DNA of 64,000 nt. Origin: Mimachlamys varia. Taxonomy: Eukaryota; Mollusca; Bivalvia; Pectinida; Pectinidae. How positions within the stretch are numbered: position 1 is the first letter of the stretch; each line of letters opens with the position of its first letter. The position numbers and the translations under genes are program-made. Shown here one piece after another: positions 35,176 through 46,874 of this stretch. The stretch is from assembly GCA_947623455.1 (NCBI GenBank), contig OX392527.1:54914401-54978400 (forward strand). Reading direction: 5' to 3'. The notes beneath the pieces were generated by a model. It was not told the origin of the DNA. It ran no database searches and was given only the letters and a program-made list of their open reading frames with translations.

Positions 35176-36959
35176 ACAACGGGAAATTGAATAAATATTA
35201 TGAGATGAAACCTTGAATATTTCTGTTCCAAATTAGGTCAGGAATTCAGAATACACATGCCTACTCACTGTAAGCATCGATATCATAATCAATCGTCAAG
35301 CTTCGGGGGGGGGGGGGGGGGAGGGAGAGACTATTCAGTATTATATTCTATGAGACATGCTGCAACACGGACACGATCTAACGAAGAAAGCAAAGCGTTA
35401 ATCATTTGACTTACTTTAAACTTTAAACTTTTGTCCTTTGAGTTTCATGAGCATTCACATTTCACACAGTCATTTTGATGACGAAGTCAGCTGTTCAGCT
35501 CAACGGACAGCAGCTAGCTGGCGCAGGCAAGGCCGAAGAAAAGGCTTCACAAGCGGTATCGTAGACTTGCACCAGGCCTATGAAACGTTTGGAAAGCCGG
35601 CGATGGTTTTATATGTGAAAAAATGCCATTCATATTGCAATCACCTTTTGAGTCAAACATACAATCCGTCTATGTGTGCAGTGGTAAGATAAAACTGGTT
35701 GAAATCGCTCAACACCCTGTGCAGGCTTCCTGGCGAAGTTTTTCTATTCCGGTCTATTTCAACCAATCAGAATGTAGCAAATTTTTAAGCCCGCGATTTT
35801 CAAACCGCAAATATTTCTCACGCTGAACCTGATTCGTCATAATCGTCGATATCTTGTTTTAAAAATTCTGTTTTAAGAAGGAATCACTTCAAACCATAAG
35901 GAATACATTTGCAACGGTTACATAAACGAATTACGATATGAAACATAATATATGTTCATACAGCGATGTTGAAAACGGCGATTGTTTTAGCGTCCGATGT
36001 ATTTATAACCAATCAGAACGCTGGGAATGTATCGTCCGTTCTACATCGGGAAGGCAAAAAATCTCTCTCCATGTATTGTAGTTTCGTTTTGTGTTACTAT
36101 ATATAGCTTTTAGATAGAACTATATATATACCCGCCCATACGATATCTAAAAGCACTCGCTGCGCTCGCTATGGTAACTACGATGGCCGTGGTTGCTAAG
36201 ATAATATAGTCCCATTGGATTTCATCAATATATTGATAGATTTAGAAAATACACGGTGAGCAACACTATTTTTCTTCATAATATCATATGTAAATTTGGT
36301 ATTAAATAATGTTTCTAGCAAGTCGAATTTATTTCTTTATTTATAACAGTCGTTATGTACACGCATTGACACAGTGATCTGGTTGTGACGCGGTCCGACG
36401 TCAGACGTCACAACTGCAGGGCGCCGCCATGTTTGCGTTACCGTCAAATAATTTCGAACGCGCATCATTTGGAATCAAAAGTTTGCTAGAAACTTTTTAT
36501 TGCTTAATCAAGAGAAATTGATTCCATATATGTTCCATGATTCAAAATCTTGTAAGAACCAAACAATGGCCGACAGCGAATACTTATTTTTCTGAAGCGT
36601 GAACGACGCCATATTTGAACAAATATCAATCCGCCGAGCCTTTTTTTCACTGCGTATACGGTAATATATTCGCAGTCAGAGTTTACTAAGCACAAGAAGG
36701 GAGAGGTATAAATATTATTTAATATTTGCAATTACATTGTATATAATACAACGTCCATACGTATACCACCAAGGGAGAGGACTTACATAGGCTTTAAACA
36801 TGTTGTCCAATCATTTTGACTTTTGTACATCGAGGTTGACCGACACACAATTTCAGTAACACCAGAAAATAACAAACCAATAACAATATCATTTAACTCA
36901 CCTTGATCAAGAACATACTTAATTCCAATTAAGAGATACACGATTTCTTATAACGAAAA
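35176..36959. other. Gene-free stretch
   Basis: Contains a G-rich run (35305-35321) and an inverted pair CTTTTAGATAG (36108) / ATATCTAAAAG (36144) around TATATATA. Open frames here lack protein character. Confidence 0.4.
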
Positions 36960-38138
36960 CACATATTAAGTTAAGCGTGCGTCCGTTTTTATCTCACCTT
37001 GCCCGAAGGGCCGTTGAGCTTATGCCATGGTCCGTCTTCTGTCGTCCGCCAGTCAACTTTTCCTATAAATTCCTACTAGTCCTGAACCACACAATAGAAT
37101 TTGACCAAATTTGGCCAGAAACATCATTTGGTGCAGGGGATATAATTTTATATAAATGGTTGGCCTGACCCCCATGGGGCATGAGGGGCGAGGCCCAATA
37201 GGGAAAATATATTATATTCTTTAAAATCCTTCTTCTTCCGTAGGAATGACAGGATATTGTCCAAATTTGGTCTGAAGTAACCTTGAGTAAATGGGATTCA
37301 ATTTTGTATAAACGGTTGGTCTGACCCCCCTGGGGCCTGAGTGACGGGGCCCAATAGGGGAAATAGAGGCAAAGCCTTTTAAATCCCTACTAGTCATAAA
37401 GTACTGAATGGTTTTGAACCAAATTTGGTCAGAGACATCCTTTGGGGGAGGAGAACATATTTTGTGTAAACGGTTGGTCTGACCCCCCTGGGGCCTGAGT
37501 GACGGGGCCCAATAGGGGAAATAGAGGCAAAGCCTTTTAAATCCCTACTAGTCATAAAGTACTGAATGGTTTTGAACCAAATTTGGTCAGAGACATCCTT
37601 TGGGGGAGGAGAATATATTTTGTATAAATGGTTGGTCTGACCCCCCTAGGGCCGGAGGGGCAGGCCCAAAGCCATATATACAATTGCTGGGCATTAAGAG
37701 ACGATCACAGTCCTGATATAGATTTGATCCCTGGATCTACCATGCCCTTGTAGACTTCCTAACCAAATACTATACAATTGCTGGGCATAAAGAGACGATC
37801 ACAGTCCTGATATAGATTTGATCCCTGGATCTACCATGCCCTTGTAGACTTCCTAACCAAATACTATACAATTGCTGGGCATAAAGAGACAAATGCTACC
37901 ATGATATTATCTGGTCATAGCCCTAAGGGACCCAGTTTCTCAGTAACAATACTTTTTGAACTTGAAAACTGTTGAGAAACTCACCTTTTACCCAAACTTT
38001 AATTTATACAGATATGCCTCAATGATTTGTCTTCAGGTCTGTCCCTGTCCATGGGTTCTTTTTGGAAAATATTTTACCATGATTACCTAGATATCAATGT
38101 ATCCAGGTGAGCGATACAGGCCCTCTGGGCCTCTTGTT
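36960..38138 (+). repeat. Mollusc-type tandem family, GGCCTCTTGTT end
   Basis: Two nearly identical ~155-bp units (GGTTGGTCTGACCCCCCTGG ... ATCCTTTGGGGGAGGAGAA) at 37313-37465 and 37468-37615, preceded by a diverged unit at 37155. Two ~105-bp units (CAATTGCTGGGCAT ... CTAACCAAATACTATA) occupy 37680-37885. It ends CAGGTGAGCGATACAGGCCC then TCTGGGCCTCTTGTT. The second part matches 21300-22230. Confidence 0.75.
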
Positions 38139-39639
38139 GTGAATTTTAAAAATTATCCTACCAGAAAACGTTGATTCACCGTCGTCATAGTGACGTTGTT
38201 TACAGTGCACACATACGTTTGTATGTAGCGATTGTAGTGTTCCGAATGGGATACGCACTGGTGGACGTTTACATTTATTTCATTGGGTTTTAAATGTAAT
38301 TGAGATTGAACATGTCCAAGCACATAAGTTTTGCGGGTAACGACGTGTATGAACACGGCCTACCTGTGTCTGTTTTAAGATTAGTGCACTCAAATTATCG
38401 TCAGTTTGCAATTGATATCAACAAAAATGTTAAATAAGAGCACACCTTACACTTAAATTCTACGCTATACATTGTTTGGAGGTAAAAAAAACAACACTGA
38501 CAAAAACAAAAAAAAGGACAAAAACAGAACAAAACAAAAATAGAAAGTAACTTTTACGACGTGCATGGATATACCAGGGTATGTACACCGTTTAATTGTA
38601 TTTGGGCAGTCGTTTTCACCAGTGTCTATTTTAAGATTAGTACACTAAAAGTATGGTCAGTTTAATCAATATTTGTGATTGGGGAATCTTACTGTTAAGT
38701 CTGCGGTAAACAAAAGTCGTTATACAAATAACTGTAAGTGGACGGGGGTATCAGTTTGCCCCCGGACGACAATTTTAGTTTAGGAGGAGGTGTTCAAGAT
38801 TGATAAAAATATCTTTCATGGTTTTCAAAATCCACATCCCATTAATTCCACATGAAAGAATGGTAGTAAGAGGTTTTGATAATGGCTTGGTCGAGCAATT
38901 AGCAGAGCCAGCGATAAAACGTTGCTTATAAGGATCCTTGTGTAGTTTCGGTATCCAATAAAGACGAGGTATGTCAGCGTCCTGCTCATAAACCTGTACT
39001 TTGAAAGATTGGAATACAGAAGCATCGTAAGACAGTATTTCATCTTTTGAAAAAACGGTCAGTGTCTAAGTAGAGTTACCTAGGTTATCAATCAGGCTTA
39101 GTTCTTTTTGCAAGCAAAGCATAATTTATAATAGCGTTTACAAACAATGATCAAGTTGTTAGATGCTATGTCTGCAGACATACTTACCATGCATATCGTT
39201 GAGTGTTTTTCGAACATCGGGTTCAAGAAATATCGATTTGTGTTTAGTTTTCATTTTGTGACGCAAATTGCTTATTATTTCCTGAATAGAGGACCTGATA
39301 GACTTCACCCACTCTGAAAGTGAATCCAATTAAGCATGTTCACGTTTAGTCTATTGTCTGGCGTAATGTTCCATCGAGTCCATAAGAATCTTGAAATTCA
39401 CATTCCAACTGATGGATGGATTCCCTCGATACTTAGGATTTTTCATGAAAAGCTTCCGAAGCTTTATATTGGGGATAGTATTCAGATTACCAGTTGCTAT
39501 GTGTCCAGCTGGACCATAGCAATATTGAGATGAAGAACATGCAGATGTTGAAGGAGGAGTCATTCTATGGTCATCTATATTCAATTGTTGCGTTATTCAA
39601 TATTCAATATATTCAATTATTCCTTCGTGTCAAGACAGA
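38139..39639. other. Gene-free stretch
   Basis: A phrase TTTTAAGATTAGT(G/A)CACT occurs at 38374 and 38630, so an old direct duplication is present. No gene recognised. Confidence 0.4.
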
Positions 39640-40400
39640 AAACTAGATAAAATAGCCTATTCTTGTTGTCACCGAGAAATGGGTGAAATAACCCCTTTGT
39701 GTTGTCTCTATGAAATTGGTGAAATAACCCCTTTGAAATTGGTGAAAAACTCCTTTGTGTTGTCATTGAGAAATAGGTGAATATATACCCCTTCGTGTAA
39801 TTAGAAATGGGTGAAATAGCCCATTCGTTTTGTCAATAACACCTTCATGTCGTCACTGAGCAATGAGTGAAATAGCTTCTTCGTAATGTCACTGAGAAAT
39901 GGGTGAAATAGCTTCTTCGTAATGTCACTGAGAAATGGGTGAAATAGCTTCTTCGTAATGTCAGAGCAATGGGTGAAATAGTTTCTTCGTAATGTCACTG
40001 AGCAATGGGTGAAATAGCTTCTTCGTAATGTCACTGAGCAATGAGTGAAATAGCTTCTTCGTAATGTCACTGAGCAATGAGTGAAATAGCTTCTTCGTAA
40101 TGTCACTGAGAAATGGGTGAAATAGCTTCTTCGTAATGTCACTGAGAAATGGGTGAAATAGCTTCTTCGTTATGTCACTGAGCAATGGGTGAAATAGTTT
40201 CTTCCTAATGTCACCGAGCAATGGTTAAGATAGTTTCTTCGTAATGTCACTGAGCAATAGGTGAAATATCTTCTTCGTAATGTCACTGAGCAATGGCTGA
40301 AATAGTTTCTTCGTAATGTCACTGAGCAATGGGTGAAATAGTTTCTTCGTAATGTCACTGAGAAATGTGTGAAAAAGCATCTTCGTGTCGTCACTCTGAA
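39640..40400 (-). repeat. 36-bp tandem array B
   Basis: About 21 copies of GAGAAATGGGTGAAATAGCT then TCTTCGTAATGTCACT, the same monomer as array A but with a distinct half. Copies at 39850-40380 are highly homogeneous. Frames on the minus strand are open for the same arithmetic reason as array A. Confidence 0.9.
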
Positions 40401-40881
40401 ATGGATATGTGCTCGGACAAAAAAATAAACATATCGTGCCACATGTTGTGATAGTTTACAAATATTACATTCGCTCATGTAATGATGATATAATAAGGAC
40501 TGTTTAAAGTTACAGTTTAAAGAAAGAAAACAATATTTTAAAAAAGATAAGTATATTATATGACCAAGTTAAATTGGGGTAATTCTCAAATACCTGTTTT
40601 ACAGAGGTTTTCTTAAAATCAATCATATTTCTACAACACTTGTGATAACCAGGAACGAATCCTGGCGATAAATGGAGATCTTGTTTTTATCGGATAAAGG
40701 AGTCATGGCAACAAACCGGAACAGGAAACGAGGAGCCTTCACATCGGAGACTCCCGTACCGGCAATGCAAAGAGGGAAATCAACATAACAAATAATAAAT
40801 GAACAACACTTGGTCTATTTCTTATCCCTGCAAACATCCTTTTCAAAGTATTTGTATTTAAATTTGTATTTCTATTTTTAG
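40401..40881. other. End of intron 1, no element recognised
   Basis: Ordinary AT-rich sequence leading to a polypyrimidine-containing acceptor (TTTCTATTTTTAG) at 40881. Confidence 0.5.
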
Positions 40882-41043
40882 AATTGGCGGAAGGATATGC
40901 ACGACGGAATTCGGTAAGAAGGCTTCCGGTGAAAAAGGCATCATTGAACTAGGCGCCAATTGGATCCACGGCAAGACCCACAATCCAGTTTACAAAATTG
41001 CGTTGGAAAATGGACTTCTTGAACCACATGTTGTCTTGGACAG
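40882..41043 (+). CDS. Polyamine/spermine oxidase-like flavin amine oxidase, exon 2
   Basis: The first base completes Arg40. The exon encodes residues 41-93 plus two bases of codon 94. It contains the second half of the FAD-binding region, IGGRI, and the family signature ELGANWIHG, whose His is near the active site in characterised polyamine oxidases. The donor is GTACCG. Without this exon the FAD site is incomplete, which links exon 1 to exon 3 despite the 30.8-kb distance. Confidence 0.92.
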
Positions 41044-42081
41044 GTACCGTATCGTGTTAGGCAGTCATTATTTCTAAGTCTCCAGATGTTTCTATTTGGT
41101 CATTGCATGTTTTGTCAGCCTTTGTACAACTCTTACTGTTCTGAAATCACTAGCGTTTTGTTGAGACGTATAGTTGTTGGCTTGAAACTTACTTTGAAGT
41201 ATCAATATTTATGTACACTAATGTACATTTTTTGGCGCACACTGATTCGAATGCATTTCCGAATTCATACATATATCCACACAACAGGTTTTTGGTAATT
41301 TGGGGCAAAAGCATGGGAATTTTGAGAATTTGCGTTAAATTGATATCTGATTGAATTGAAACTTAGCGTAGTTACTGAAATAATCATACTGAACACCTTT
41401 CTTAAAATTTCCGGAAATTTTTGTGTATGTTATGCTGTTTTGGTGTAAAGACATGTGAAGTTTGAGAACTTCCGTTACCGTCCACTTTATATAGTGTTAC
41501 TGATATGTAATTACATTGAAACTTGGCTAAGTTAGCAAATGAAATAATTTATAATACTATAAATTTAATAAGCAATATTGGAGGCGTCTGGCGTAGTACT
41601 GAAATGATGACTTTGCCCCCTTGAGAGATCTTTCTTACAAGACAATAATGCATACATGATAATGTGAATTTAATGTTGGTTTCGTTGAAAAATAGTAAGT
41701 ACAGACATTCACATTGTATCACGAAAATTAACAATATTCTAAGTTGATAAGACGATAAATTGTTTAATTTTTAAGATTCAGTGCAAAACAAAAACAAAAA
41801 AAACAAAAAACAAAAACGACTTGACTATGGTCAATTCTTTAGTTTAGTTAGTTATTTTATACTCTCCCTTCCTTCTTGGTGACAATCATAGCATTTTTTT
41901 CCTGTAATGGCATGACATACCTATAGCATTACTCAGGTGACCGCTAAGGCCCTTGGGCCTCTTGTCATAAATTGAAATAAGTTTTGCCCAATCCCCTTGT
42001 CGTTTTCAATAGAATAAAATATGGTTTAACTAAAAACTAAGTTGCACCGTTAAAAAAGAAGTTTCATCCTTTCATTTCTAG
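41044..42081 (+). other. Intron 2 of the amine oxidase gene
   Basis: Phase-2 intron, GTACCG donor and TTTCTAG acceptor. Near its end lies an AAGAGGCCC-family terminus (CAGGTGACCGCTAAGGCCCT, 41934-41965) and an A-rich tract at 41785-41817. Confidence 0.85.
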
Positions 42082-43249
42082 GATGGAAGGCCATTTTTAC
42101 ACAGAGGAGGGCAGGCGTATCAACAAGGATATTGGCGATAAACTTTGGGAGAAATTTCTTGTAATTGAAGAAGATTGTAGCACTTTTTACGAAGAAAATA
42201 TCGACACAAGCTCTACCATTGGCGATTATTGCAGAGAACGGCTGGACGCTGAAATAGAACAATTTTCCAAAGAAGACAGATCAGATCTTAGACTATTGGC
42301 CAACACCCTGCTGAATTACCTGAGCTTCCATATTGGGGACAACCTGGATTTGATGTCCCTTAGATATGATGGGTCCTATGAAGATATATCAGGGGGTAAT
42401 GTTAAAATACCGAGAGGGTTCACGAGAGTCGCTGAAATATTTACCAATAATTTTGACGCCGATACTATTAAACTAGGAACAACCGTGACGAATATAGACT
42501 GGGACCAATCAAAACACGCACCAAGCTCTGTCAAAGTTTCCTGTAGTTTGATTGATGGAGAAGAGATATTTTACTCATGTGACCATTTGATAGTGACCTT
42601 TTCTCTTGGTGTGCTAAAGAAAGCCGTTGAGGAAAAGTCTCTTTTCAAACCAGAGCTTCCGATAGATAAATGCGAATCAATCAACAAAATCGGGTTTGGG
42701 AATGTAAACAAGATTTTTCTGCATTACGACAAACCGTTCTGGGAACCTGGCAGTGCCAGTGTCAAACTTGCTTGGTCCGGTCAATATGCCGATGTCGACG
42801 AGAGGACGGAATGGTACAGACGGATTTACAGTTTTGACGAGGTCATGGACAATCCAACAGTTCTTGTAGCTTGGATCAGTAGCAGTGCTTCAGTTCACAT
42901 GGAACAGCTATCGGAAGCGGAAGTGAGTAAGACATGTACTGCCATATTGCGTCAGTTTCTAAATAACCCAGATGTCCCGGAGCCTACCAGTATTTTGAGG
43001 AGTTCTTGGTGCTGTAGTCCCCTTACCCTAGGGTCTTATTCGTATGTCAGCATGGACTCCACTCCCTCTGACATCACCACTCTGTCAGAACCGCTCTATC
43101 ACCAAGGCCGCAAACCAGTCGTTCTTTTTGCTGGGGAAGCTACGCATGTGCAGTGGCGTTCAACGACAAACGGAGCTCTTGATTCTGGAAAAAGAGAAGC
43201 TGATCGACTAGTGAAATACATATCAAATGACGCGTCAAAAAGGAAATAG
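42082..43249 (+). CDS. Polyamine/spermine oxidase-like flavin amine oxidase, exon 3 (C-terminal)
   Basis: It encodes residues 94-482 and the stop. Visible features are the substrate-domain helices, VTFSLGVLKK (residues ~265-274), and GFGNVNKIFLHYDKPFW, whose Lys (residue 304) aligns with the FAD-N5-proximal lysine of the flavin amine oxidase fold. The C-terminal FAD motif FAGEATHVQWRSTTNGALDS follows and ends in a basic tail (ASKRK). The total of 482 residues is normal for the family. No C-terminal SKL-type peroxisomal signal and no signal peptide from the 9975 start are present, so a cytosolic enzyme is the simplest reading. Spermine oxidase versus N1-acetylpolyamine oxidase cannot be separated by eye. 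Confidence 0.95.
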
Positions 43250-43266
43250 AACATAATTCTTCTGAA

Positions 43267-43272
43267 AATAAA
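43267..43272 (+). promoter_or_regulatory. Poly(A) signal AATAAA of the amine oxidase gene
   Basis: It lies 17 nt after the stop codon, followed by a GT/T-rich stretch (TATGTTTTGTGTT). The 3' UTR would be unusually short. Confidence 0.7.
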
Positions 43273-44288
43273 GTATGTTTTGTGTTATTACTGTTACATG
43301 CTTTATTGGCTATAGTAAATCCGAAGTTCAGACTCTTTGGAACCCTTATTTTTAGGTCCTACTAACAGTTTTGTTCATTTAAAGACGCGTCTGTGGGGAT
43401 TGTTTTGGCGAAGGAAAGAAAAAATCTGCGGCCAATACCAATTGTTCTCATTTTAGTAGTGTGGGAGGGTCCATTTCACGATGAGCCCTCATAACGAGTT
43501 TAATGACCGAAATAGAAGAAAGAGTGGTCACATTAATTTGGAATGACACAGTGCATTCCCACGATATATTTATATACCATACATATTTACAATATAACAG
43601 TGGTCCAAATATTGTCTTGAATTCCTTGCATGCCACAATGATCACTATCTAGTGCAGACTCGTTCCGTCTTCGTCACCTGTGCCTTCTCGTATTAAATCA
43701 TGATCAATGCAACACAAAACTCGTCTTGATGTAGTATTCCTCGAGGAGTAAGTTAGAATATGACATTGTTTTGATTGCTTTTGTGGTCCGTTGCTCAATT
43801 GTTTGATAATCATGTCTTGGTTTAACAGCAACAGCGCTGATTATCAAGCGACAGGACGATGTACAACCAAACCCAAAGCGATAAATCCTTATGGCAAACC
43901 AACTTGTCATTTATTCATAGAGCAATATGATCCATTTTACCAATTAAGGTACTTGTATCAAGTTAATAAGATATATTATATGTTAATAGGAGAATTTAGT
44001 AACTCAATGCGATTAATGTGATTGTTAATATCTTGACATTCAATTAAGGAGTGCACCGCCAGGCTCGGCACTGGACAGCGTAATCGAGTTCCAATGGATG
44101 TCAGGTGCCTCACCGGAATGTGACCCCGCGAGTCTCCTATCATCTAGTGTATAAAGGATATCTAACAGTGTCTTCAGTAATACCAAATATATTTCACGAG
44201 TGGGGCTAATATTTTGATATTTTTCATGAGTACGCAGCACGAGTAAAGTAAACAGTTGCTGTGGTACAGTATACAATTGCTGTGGTAC
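43273..44288. other. Gene-free stretch downstream of the amine oxidase gene
   Basis: No coding block or repeat end recognised. Confidence 0.45.
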
Positions 44289-44297
44289 ACAGGCAAT

Positions 44298-44965
44298 TAG
44301 TCCGAAGGGTTCTGACTCTCTGACCCGCTAAATATTTTGACGACAGGCGGGTGAAGAGTCAGAATTCCTGCTTAGTAAAAAAGTGGAAATTTTACCGACC
44401 CGTGCACGGGTCGCCTTTTAAGCCGTGTTTTATAATATGAAACATTTTCGATCACATGTAAATTAAGTATCAATGGAAAGAACAGATATTTTTCCACTAA
44501 TCTACACATTTAATCAAGTCACAGGAGGTCGTAAACCAACTGTCGTCATCCATTTCTAAAAAATAACCAGTTTCCTGACATCTGTTTGAAAATGGCCGCC
44601 GCCTAACATCACGTGATCAAAATAGGTTAGTTCAGAACATAATTCTCGCGGGATCTCGCGACCACGGCCATTTTCAAACAGATGTGAGGAAACTGGTTAT
44701 TTTTTTAGAAATGGGTGGCGACAGTTAGTTTACGACCTCCTGTGACTTGATTAAATGTGTAGGTTTGTAGAAAAATATCTGTTCTTTCCATTGCTACCTA
44801 TTTTACATGTGATCGAAAATGTTTCATATTATAAACACAGCTTAAATAGTGGCCCGTGCACGGGTTGGTAAAATTTCCACTTTTTAACTAATGAGGAATT
44901 CTGACTCTCCACCCGCCTGTTGTCAAAATATTTAGCGGGTCAGAGAGTCAGAACCCTTCGGACTA
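44298..44965. mobile_element. Foldback element with ~310-bp arms and 9-bp target duplication
   Basis: TAGTCCGAAGGGTTCTGACT (44298) is the complement of the right end (to 44965), and the arms stay complementary to about the middle (AAAATGGCCG / CGGCCATTTT). The direct repeat ACAGGCAAT flanks both ends (44289-44297 and 44966-44974). Long inverted arms with a 9-bp duplication fit Mutator-like elements; no transposase is present. Confidence 0.85.
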
Positions 44966-45173
44966 ACAGGCAATATGTCTTAACGTGAAAAATTTCATGT
45001 GAATTTCACGTGAAATGTGGGAAAAAAGTGAATTTCACGTGAAAAATTGCATGATGAATCTTTCTGCATGGATCTTTATGGAAACATTTTGCTGCTCAAT
45101 TGCCATCCTGTAACTTTGTAATAGTTGATACCAACAGCAATGGAATGCTGGAAAGATATCATTTTTATCAGTT

Positions 45174-45567
45174 ATCGTCATTATACTGTCTCGTTTGCCT
45201 ATTTCTGGAATATTCTCCAAGTGCAAATTCCTTGTGTTGGAACAAGACTGCACACATACAACAAACAGTAAATGGAATATATACACTGTAGTTATAATTG
45301 ATTTATTGTTGTTCATTTTTGTAGTTCAATCATGCATCCTCTCCATAATACTCTAACCCCCCAAAAAAGTCTGAATCTTTGAATTTTGGCTGGTTTCAAG
45401 CTTGCCTCCTCAACAAATGCAGGTCATGGCAATAACATATCTGAAATATATAAAGAATATCTAAGATAATTCGTGGTCACTCCTTATAATTTAATTTCTA
45501 AAGATACATATATTATAAGGCATAGGTCTTTTATAATGAATTGGAATTAATTATGACAAATATTGAT
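45174..45567 (+). repeat. 394-bp direct repeat left of the CR1 element
   Basis: Identical to 49941-50334 except for one visible base (ATCATGCAT versus ATCAGGCAT). It ends directly at the CR1 5' junction, apart from a 29-bp filler at 45566-45594 that copies 45348-45376. Confidence 0.95.
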
Positions 45568-45787
45568 ACTCTAACCCCCCAAAAAAGTCTGAATACAATA
45601 CTTCCGGTTCCGGTTGCCGCGAACAACGTTAAGAATTTAGTGGGAGAAGAAACACATCAATTTTAGGATCTGGGGCACAAGTCCCATATACTATTGCACA
45701 TGGTAGTGCATAACATCGATCTTGAACAAGGGAGAATATAGGAACATTCCGACAAGGAAGTTTAGAAGCGAAATAAGGGATTTTGTA

Positions 45788-46866
45788 ATGGCATCAGCGA
45801 TCAGGACAATCAAAGATGGCGGCGTCCCTAGCGACGCAGCAAAGAAGCGAAGAGAAAGAACAGCAAAGTCAAAATCAAAGCAAACAACCAGCTCCTCGCA
45901 ACTTTCGCCAAGCTCTAGCAGCTTCTACACAAACTTTACCGTTGAATTTGACAGTGAGGAGGAAGGAGATAATTTGAAGTGTAAAAATTGCACCAAAGTA
46001 TTTACGGATGCTGAAGATAAAATGCTTGAGTGTGAGCGATGTCGCTCACATCATTGCACAAAGTGTTTAGGGAAAACAGACGAGGAGTACAAGCTACTGC
46101 AGGTATCAGACTCAATGTGGTTCTGTGCAGAATGTAAGGCAATATACAGAAATGTATAATCACAGATTTGAAAATAGAAGAAAGATGCAAAGCTATCATG
46201 AAAGAGGTTGAAAGTAGGATTTTGGCACTGGAAGAGGAGATAGTAAAGAAGTGTGACGAAGAAGCGGTCAGAAAACTAATCTCAGAGTCACAAACAATAG
46301 GAAATCATAAAGATGTTCAAACACCTCAACCAGACCAAGATACCCCAACAGCACAGCCAATCATCACCGACATCATGTCAGAGATCAATGATCGCAAAAT
46401 TAGAGAGCGTAACATTGTTATTTATGGGATCCCTGAATGTAAATCAACATCAAAAGAAACTAGAGCAAGCCACGACACAGAACATGTCAACAATATACTG
46501 AAGAAATGTCAGGCTGATAGTGAAAATGAGGATATAGCAAAAGTCACACGACTTGGAAAATATATTAAGGAAAATCAACAAGACCAGGGGAAACCCAGAC
46601 CTTTGCTGGTATCTCTGGGTAATGTTGAAATTAAAAAGGCTTTATTCAGGAACATCAGAAAACTAGGAGAAGATGGAAATCTGAAAAAAATTAAAATCAG
46701 CAATGATCTCACAAAAGCAGAAAGGGACCAAGAAAGTAAGCTATGGGAGGAAGCAAAGAAGAAAAGAGAACTCAACCAGTCGGGGGAATTTACGTTCAAA
46801 GTAAGGGGCCCTCCATGGGACAGGAAAATAGTCAGAGTAAAAACAGTCAAACCCTCCGAGTATTGA
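45788..46866 (+). pseudogene. CR1 ORF1 (PHD finger, coiled coil, RNA-binding-like domain), frameshifted
   Basis: The frame from ATG 45788 (open from 45722) has a Ser-rich linker, then a Cys4-His-Cys3 PHD-type zinc finger: CKNC, CERC, HHCTKC and WFCAEC (45980-46135). It stops at 46159. The protein-like sequence continues in another frame from about 46150: a coiled-coil segment (KEVESRILALEEEIVKK), then RNIVIYGIPE and RPLLVSLGN typical of LINE ORF1 RNA-binding regions, to a stop at 46866. One small indel near 46150 therefore splits ORF1. ORF1 proteins bind the element's RNA. Confidence 0.85.
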
Positions 46867-46874
46867 AGAAACAA

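Larger units (their letters stand above)
10094..40881 (+). other. Intron 1 of the amine oxidase gene (~30.8 kb)
   Basis: Phase-2 intron with donor GTTAGT and acceptor TTTTTAG. It holds most of the repeats listed below. No second host gene was recognised within it on either strand. Confidence 0.85.

Noticed and set aside
39640..40400. Possible CRISPR-like repeat array
   Set aside because: No spacers; units are head-to-tail and diverged, and the genome is eukaryotic.
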